From positions 31,124,123 through 31,188,122 of the forward strand of contig CM035170.1 of the NCBI GenBank assembly GCA_020205615.1: 64,000 nucleotides of DNA, in the 5' to 3' direction. Positions 59,084 through 64,000 of the stretch are shown piece after piece (within the stretch, counting starts at the first letter, position 1; every line of letters starts with the position of its first letter). The translations under genes were made by a program, and so were the position numbers. The notes under the pieces are model-generated. The model searched no databases, was not told the origin of the DNA, and was given only the letters and a program-made list of their open reading frames with translations. This DNA comes from Panax quinquefolius. Lineage: Eukaryota > Streptophyta > Magnoliopsida > Apiales > Araliaceae.

Positions 59084-59914
59084 TCAAATGGCATCATAAC
59101 CTTTCTGTGTAACCGGAAGTCCAACCACGAAGTCCATCGTAATGTGCTCCCATTTCCATTCTAGAATTTCCAGCGGTTGAAGTAGTCCACTTGGTCTCTG
59201 GTGTTCTGCTTTGACTCTTTGACAAGTAAGACATCTGCTAACACACTCTGCAACCTCTCTTTTCAAATTAGGCCACCAAAAATGGTGTCGAAGATCCTGG
59301 TACATTTTTGTGCCTCCTGGATGTACAGAATACGTCGTATTGTGTGCTTCGTGTAGGATTTCCTCTCTCAATTCGATTACAGCTGGTACCCATACTCGAC
59401 CCTCAAACCTCAATATACCGTCCTTATCTACTTTGAACCTTTCTTCCTTATCTTCTACTATTTTCTTCTTTATCTTCTCACATTCTTCATCTTTCTCTTG
59501 TGCTTCCTTTATTTTATCCAATAACGTCGGGTGAGCTCTCATCATGAGTAATTTTCCTTCCACTTCTTTTGGTTCCTCCACCGCTATCTCCAACTTTTCC
59601 ATTTCTCTTATTAATTCCTCTTGAGTTGTCAATTTGAATAACTTCTCTCTTCCTTTTCTACTCAAAGCGTCGGCTACAACGTTTGCCTTTCCCGGGAGAT
59701 AAAGAATTTCACAGTCGTAATCCTTGATTAGTTCCAACCACCTTCTTTGTCGCATGTTCAACTCCTTCTGTGTGAAGATATATTTCAGACTCTTGTGATC
59801 CGTATATATCTCACATTTTTCTCCATACAAATAGTGCCTCCAAATCTTCAATGCAAAGACTACCGCCGCTAACTCCAAGTCATGGGTAGGGTATCGTTTT
59901 TCAAAATCGTTCAA
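59084..59914 (-). CDS. RNase H and integrase N-terminal domain, element C
   Basis: A 276-residue frame. RNase H residues visible: E14 (THDLEL), D39 (YTDHKSL) and D82 (ADALSRKG). A charged Glu/Lys-rich linker follows (about 95-165). The integrase zinc site has H191, H198, C228 and C231 ([22 protein letters not shown]). The DDE core begins with D261 in MDFVVGLP before the frame is lost. The ATG at 59914 is internal to the natural polyprotein. RNase H removes template RNA; the zinc domain stabilises the integrase. Confidence 0.9.
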   Translation of the reverse strand: MNDFEKRYPTHDLELAAVVFALKIWRHYLYGEKCEIYTDHKSLKYIFTQKELNMRQRRWLELIKDYDCEILYLPGKANVVADALSRKGREKLFKLTTQEELIREMEKLEIAVEEPKEVEGKLLMMRAHPTLLDKIKEAQEKDEECEKIKKKIVEDKEERFKVDKDGILRFEGRVWVPAVIELREEILHEAHNTTYSVHPGGTKMYQDLRHHFWWPNLKREVAECVSRCLTCQRVKAEHQRPSGLLQPLEILEWKWEHITMDFVVGLPVTQKGYDAI

Positions 59915-60271
59915 CTATCATGAGGCATATGCAATGACCGTGCCATGTTGCATTAGCACACAACCAAGTCCTCTATGTGATGCATCACTATACACCACAA
60001 ATCCTCCCGTATCATCTGGTAATGATAATACAGGCGCCTCACTCAACCTCCTCTTCAATTCTTGGAAACTCTCCTCGCATTTGTCCGTCCATACGAACTT
60101 CTCTGTCTTCCTCGTTAGATTGGTCAGCGGGGTTGCTATCTTAGAAAAATCTTGGATAAATCTTCGATAGTACCTGGCTAAACCTAAGAAACTCCTAACT
60201 TCTGTTGGCGTCTTCGGCTATTTCCAGTTACTTACCGCTTCCACCTTTGCAGGATCCACAGAAATTCCATT

Positions 60272-60886
60272 TTAATCTATCACGTGTCCTATAAATTGAA
60301 CCCTTTCCATCCAAAATTCACATTTTGAAAATTTAGCGTACATCTTTTCCCTTCTCAATGCTTCCAATACCATCTTCAGGTGTTCGGCGTGCTCTTCCTT
60401 CGTCTTTGAATAAATCAAAATGTCATCGATAAATACTACTACGAACTTATCTAAGTATGGCCTGAAAACTCGATTCATCAAGTCCATGAATGCTGCCGGA
60501 GCATTGGTTAACCCAAATGACATCACTAAAAATTCGTAATGTCCGTAGCGAGTTCGAAACGCCATCTTTTGTATGTCCTCCTCTCGTACTTTCAACTGAT
60601 GATAACCCATTCGCAAATCTATCTTGTAAAAACACTTTGCTCCCTTCAGTTGATCGAAAAGGTCGTTTATCCATGGCAATGGATATCTATTCTTAATTGT
60701 CACTCGGTTCAACTCCCGATAATCGATACAGAGCCTCATCGATCCATCCTTTTCTTTACAAAACAACACCGGTGCTCCCCAAGGAGACACACTTGGCCGA
60801 ATGTAACCCTTATCTAGTAACTCTTGCAATTGAATAATCAATTCCTTCATTTCTCTTCGGCGCGCCATACGATATGGGGCTTTCAA
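60272..60886 (-). CDS. Reverse transcriptase, element C
   Basis: A 204-residue frame with the full set of Ty3/gypsy RT motifs: [16 protein letters not shown] (27-42), [14 protein letters not shown] (47-60), the first catalytic Asp at 90 ([12 protein letters not shown]), [14 protein letters not shown] (120-133) and FIDD at 152-155. It ends at a stop replacing a codon in HVIDxNGIS. It is the most complete RT in the window. The connection region continues with frame changes at 60270-59915. The upstream ATG is not a natural start, because RT is released from a polyprotein. Confidence 0.92.
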   Translation of the reverse strand: MKAPYRMARRREMKELIIQLQELLDKGYIRPSVSPWGAPVLFCKEKDGSMRLCIDYRELNRVTIKNRYPLPWINDLFDQLKGAKCFYKIDLRMGYHQLKVREEDIQKMAFRTRYGHYEFLVMSFGLTNAPAAFMDLMNRVFRPYLDKFVVVFIDDILIYSKTKEEHAEHLKMVLEALRREKMYAKFSKCEFWMERVQFIGHVID

Positions 60887-61166
60887 ATTGAAAGCGGTTT
60901 AGGTGCTAAGTCTATTATGAATTCGATTTCTCTGTCTGGCGGAAGACCGAGCGGTTCATCTGAAACACGCTCTTGAAATCTCTTACCACCGATATATCTT
61001 TCATTTCTATTCCTTTTGTTGAGTGTCCACTATATAGGCTAAATAACCTACACATCCTTTCCTTAACAATTTCTTAGCTTTGCATCATCGTAAGGCAACA
61101 CGATTACTTGACGACGCATTTAGCTATCAGAAACACTACCTTTAGACCGATTTGAGGTCCGAAGGT

Positions 61167-61523
61167 TCACACTCTTCTTTGACAATCGATTATCGCAGCG
61201 TGGCCGGATAACCAATCCATTCCTAATATCACATCAAACTCTCCCAGTTTAATCGAAATTAAGTCTACGTTTAGTTCGTGACCTCTAATGTTTGCACAAT
61301 AGTTTCGGTAAACAAACTTTATGGGAATTACTTCCTTATTCGCAATCTCTACGTTCAATGAATTTTCTAAATGTTCAGGAGGTATGTTTAGTCGATTAGC
61401 AAATTCTTCAGACACAAAGGAATAGGTAGCACCCGAATCAAATAATAAATAGGCATTTATATTATTGATTGGGAGAATACCTGACACCACGTCCCTTGCA
61501 GTCACTGCGTCTTGGATAGTCAT
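61167..61523 (-). CDS. Aspartic protease, element C
   Basis: A 118-residue frame with the active site LLFDSGATYSF (Asp 29) and the C-terminal motif FDVILGMDWLSGHAAIIDC (about 97-115). The domain appears complete. Between it and RT (60887-61166) the frame changes and motifs are weak. It would cleave the Gag-Pol precursor. Confidence 0.9.
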   Translation of the reverse strand: MTIQDAVTARDVVSGILPINNINAYLLFDSGATYSFVSEEFANRLNIPPEHLENSLNVEIANKEVIPIKFVYRNYCANIRGHELNVDLISIKLGEFDVILGMDWLSGHAAIIDCQRRV

Positions 61524-61595
61524 GTTAAAGGTTGAGCGAATTGGTCGGTTGATTAAGTTGGTCCACCAATCATCGACTTTGCGCCCCCCTCCTTG

Positions 61596-62080
61596 TTAGT
61601 CGCTTCTCCGTTTGCTCCCTTCTTTGGGCAATCCTTGATTTGATGCTCGGTTGAGCCACACGCTAAACATCCTTTGATCTTTTTCGCTTTGGGCGGTTGG
61701 GGGTGAAATGTGCCCTTCTTGGCATGATTGTAGCGCAGATGTCATGCCTCTTCCAAAGATTCCCTTGATGGTTCTTCCCACATTTCGGGCAAGCTTCACT
61801 TCTTTTCTTAAACCCTCCTTGATAACTTTCTCGACCGTTGATGTTTGGTGGTTGGTGTTGTTGTTGTTGTTTTGTTGTCGTTGTTCTTTGTTATCCCATT
61901 TCCTCTTTCCCCATAACTTCCACCACTGCTACTCCCTCCACGAGTTTCTCCCCCAACATTCTTGTTCTTCTTCTCCTTGTTGTATTGGCTCAATGCCTCG
62001 CTACCTCCCTCAGCAATTATCGCCTTCTCCAATAATGTGGCGAACGAGTCGATTTGAAGGACCGACACCTTGTTGAACAA
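61596..62080 (-). pseudogene. gag C-terminal region and zinc knuckle, element C
   Basis: The minus-strand frame 62080-61808 is Gly/Ser/Asn/Thr-rich (AIIAEGGSEALSQYNKEKK, then GGETRGGSSSGG) and links capsid to nucleocapsid. Beyond a frame change, ACPKCGKNHQGNLWKR (about 61797-61750) and CLACGSTEHQIKDCP (about 61669-61625) appear. The latter is a proper C-x2-C-x4-H-x4-C zinc knuckle that would bind RNA. Frameshifts separate the pieces. Confidence 0.82.
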
Positions 62081-62275
62081 CCAAGGTTTTAGTCCAAGTT
62101 CGAAGCGTCGAGATTTCCTTTCTTCAGTGTCTACTTGATGTGTTGCAAATCGTGCGAGTTCATTGAACTTGGCCGCATAATCGCTCCACCGCTCATCTCC
62201 CCTTGTTTTAGTTCTAGAAACTTTACCTCCATCCTATTCTTCATGCTCTTGGAAGTAATTCTCAAGAACAAAGTC

Positions 62276-62659
62276 TTAAACCTTTCCTGTGTTATAGTCC
62301 TTTCCCGCCTCTCGTTGATTTGCTTCCCACCAAAGAGTTTGCTTCACCCTCATCATATATGTAGCGAACACGGTTTTCTGGTATTCACCCACACGAGCAA
62401 TGGCGAAGGCTTTCTCCATTTCCTTGATACACGTTTGCACTACAATAGGATCGGTAGTACTTATGAATTCCGGAGGTCCTACACTCTTAAAGTCCTTGAA
62501 GTTTGCGACCGGAGCTACTTGGGGATTGGGTGTTACTTGTTCATTTCTTCCCCTAAGAGCCTCCCCTAACAAATCTACAAGCTTCTGAATGGGATCTACT
62601 TGTCCTCTCTCATCATTAACCGACTCTTCCGATGCAGTTAATCTACGTCTGGGCGGCAT
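62276..62659 (-). CDS. gag N-terminal region, element C
   Basis: A 127-residue frame beginning MPPRRRLTASEESVNDERG, a typical chromovirus gag start and a plausible true initiation codon. A coiled segment (VDPIQKLVDLLGEALRG) is followed by the capsid motif FKSVGPPEFISTTDPIVV, EMEKAFAIARVGEYQKTVFATYMM and LWWEANQRE. A frameshift near 62276 breaks it; FLELKQG-like sequence follows at about 62225. The next gag section is at 62080. Confidence 0.9.
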   Translation of the reverse strand: MPPRRRLTASEESVNDERGQVDPIQKLVDLLGEALRGRNEQVTPNPQVAPVANFKDFKSVGPPEFISTTDPIVVQTCIKEMEKAFAIARVGEYQKTVFATYMMRVKQTLWWEANQREAGKDYNTGKV

Positions 62660-63229
62660 TTTTCTGCATCATAAAACTTCCATTTTTATTATCTAATTAT
62701 ATTACTTAAACAATTCTCCATAAAAGGAATAAGATTTCAGAATACATTTCAAAACAAGATCATTTATATTCATATGCCAAATTGTTACATTACATGATTA
62801 ACTCTAGCATACTTCTATAAATGACACAATTTATCCCCTAATATCACAAAAGATGGGGACAACCATTAACATACTACCCCTCTAATATAACTCAAAAGTT
62901 TGGGGCTTACAACTATCTCACATTCTACATAAAAGACTGAAATTACAACAACAGATAATACACTACATAATGAACTACAACTAATAACTTTTAACGCCTA
63001 GACTTAATCTATCATTCCGCTGCCCACAACGCCTCTGGTACTCCCTCCGAGTAATGTGCACCACCAAATCTCTACTTATGGTGTGTTGGGTTCTGTCCTC
63101 GCTTTCTGCTTAGGTAGTGATTTACCCTCATCAATCGGGCTTTCTCCATGGCCGCAAGCATCGTGATAGCCCATCCTATTCATCTTCCTCCTTTTGCACC
63201 TCACTTCATCTTCTAGATCGTTTGCCCTA
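62660..63229 (-). other. Leader between upstream ORF and gag of C, no gene seen
   Basis: AT-rich at 62660-62980, then more balanced. I see no convincing reading frame, primer site or LTR end. By position it is untranslated leader of element C. Confidence 0.4.
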
Positions 63230-63759
63230 TCATTGGCCCTTCCCACTTCTCTTGAAATGGATCCTATCCATTACCTCCATCCCTAACTGAGTACGGATAG
63301 CTTTCTTCTCTGTCCTCTCGGTCAACTCCCTCGGCTCTATCTCTTCCAACTTCCCTGCCAATTCTACATTCCTAGCCACCGCCCTGTGAAACAAAGCCCC
63401 CATCTGGACTCTTGCCTCCTTACGGTGAGCAATCTCTACCTCCATCTCCTGCGATCACTAACTTTCTCTCCGTGGTCTTCGTCCCTCGGCTTTTGGAATT
63501 TGGACTCCCGTCTCCACATCCTCAGCCTCTAACCTCAAACTCGCACCCTAACTCTAAAATCACCCTCATACTCCCCCAACATCCTATCCTCAAAAGTAGC
63601 CTCGTGAGTCCCCCATGGGCTCGCTCCACCATACGCCTCCTCCTCCTCCTCCTCCGGATCGCTCCTCTGCATTAGCTCCATCTCCTCTTCCTCATCATCA
63701 TCATCGATAGGGACTACAGTTGATATAGGCTCCGCTATCAATGGTGCCTCATATACCAC
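63230..63759 (-). pseudogene. Acidic/charged leader ORF upstream of gag, element C
   Basis: Two minus-strand frames: 63759-63535 (EPISTVVPIDDDDEEEEMEL, then DPEEEEEEAYGG) and 63445-63230 (a charged, probably helical stretch with AHRKEARVQMGALFHRAV and LAGKLEEIEPRELTE). A frame break of about 90 bp lies between them. I do not recognise the family. It lies on the same strand about 570 bp upstream of gag, so it may be an extra ORF of the element, or an older element that C captured or joined. The primer site and 5' LTR of C are not visible before 64000. Confidence 0.4.
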
Positions 63760-64000
63760 GTGTATGTCACGCTGGCTCCTCTTCTACTACTCGGCTAGGT
63801 CCTCCCATGTATCATCCTCCTAAATCACCAACACAAGACAAAACAAACAACAACTCCCTTAGAATGTTAAATAACATAAGTTCATTGTATAGAATGAAGT
63901 TATATTCTGTAAAACGCTAAGTCCATCTCTATGAAAACTCTATATGAGTTTCATCCCTTTCTATCTTCTAAGTTCTCCTAAGTTATAATCTAAGAGCTCT
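63760..64000. other. Window end, nothing assigned
   Basis: No open frame, LTR terminus or primer site was recognised. If C is full length, its 5' LTR lies beyond this point. Confidence 0.4.

Noticed and set aside
61708..62076. Plus-strand Cys/Leu-rich frames opposite gag of element C
   Set aside because: Antisense shadow; the minus strand shows gag and a zinc knuckle.

Overview
This window is plant nuclear DNA, probably heterochromatin of a eudicot. I recognise no ordinary host gene. Nearly every base can be assigned to LTR retrotransposons stacked inside one another. Most are Ty3/gypsy chromoviruses of the Tekay/Del type: LTRs of 2.3-3.2 kb, a primer site matching initiator tRNA-Met, the order gag-zinc knuckle-protease-RT-RNase H-integrase, and a C-terminal chromodomain. 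The rest is Ty1/copia-like. Boundaries were set from TG...CA termini, primer sites, polypurine tracts and 5-bp target-site duplications (TSDs) read directly from the sequence. Letters A-G below are my own labels.

Layout. 1-2334: 3' part of a family A LTR. 2335-6184: leader, primer site and LTR of a minus-strand element F. 6228-11053 and 21497-21832: LTR, polypurine tract and acidic 3' ORF of a minus-strand SIRE-like copia element G. It is split by B1 (11054-21491, minus, TSD GCAGT), a chromovirus with both LTRs and all pol domains, broken by stops and frameshifts. 21833-22187, 39984-40124 and 51906-52612: pieces of a copia-like LTR, E. E is split by a 17.8-kb B array (22188-39978, TSD TACAT), which has four LTRs and three internal bodies in one insertion, and by a solo LTR, D (40125-51900, TSD ATTTA). 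D is itself split by a complete element A (42500-51105, TSD ATTAA). 52613-64000: the 3' LTR and most of the internal region of a minus-strand chromovirus C, with a family B solo LTR (55609-58032, TSD TTACG) inserted 9 bp from its LTR/internal boundary.

How the parts relate. B1 carries RT, RNase H, integrase and chromodomain. The three bodies of the B array keep gag, zinc knuckle and protease but lack RT, part of RNase H and the integrase core, so they look like non-autonomous relatives. Element A shows what looks like the same integrase deletion junction under a different LTR. The most unusual signal is in the LTRs: tandem arrays of short palindromes, downstream of the TATA box where one is visible, in which stems vary between units while pairing is kept. 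Such arrays occur in at least five LTR families here, with a shared constant loop (about GGCCGTAGTGC) in A and B.

Caution. Near-identical copies disagree mainly at CAG/CTG/CCG-like sites, through small indels and odd substitutions rather than C-to-T decay. This looks partly like a base-calling artefact at methylated CHG sites. Some stops and frameshifts called here may therefore not be real.
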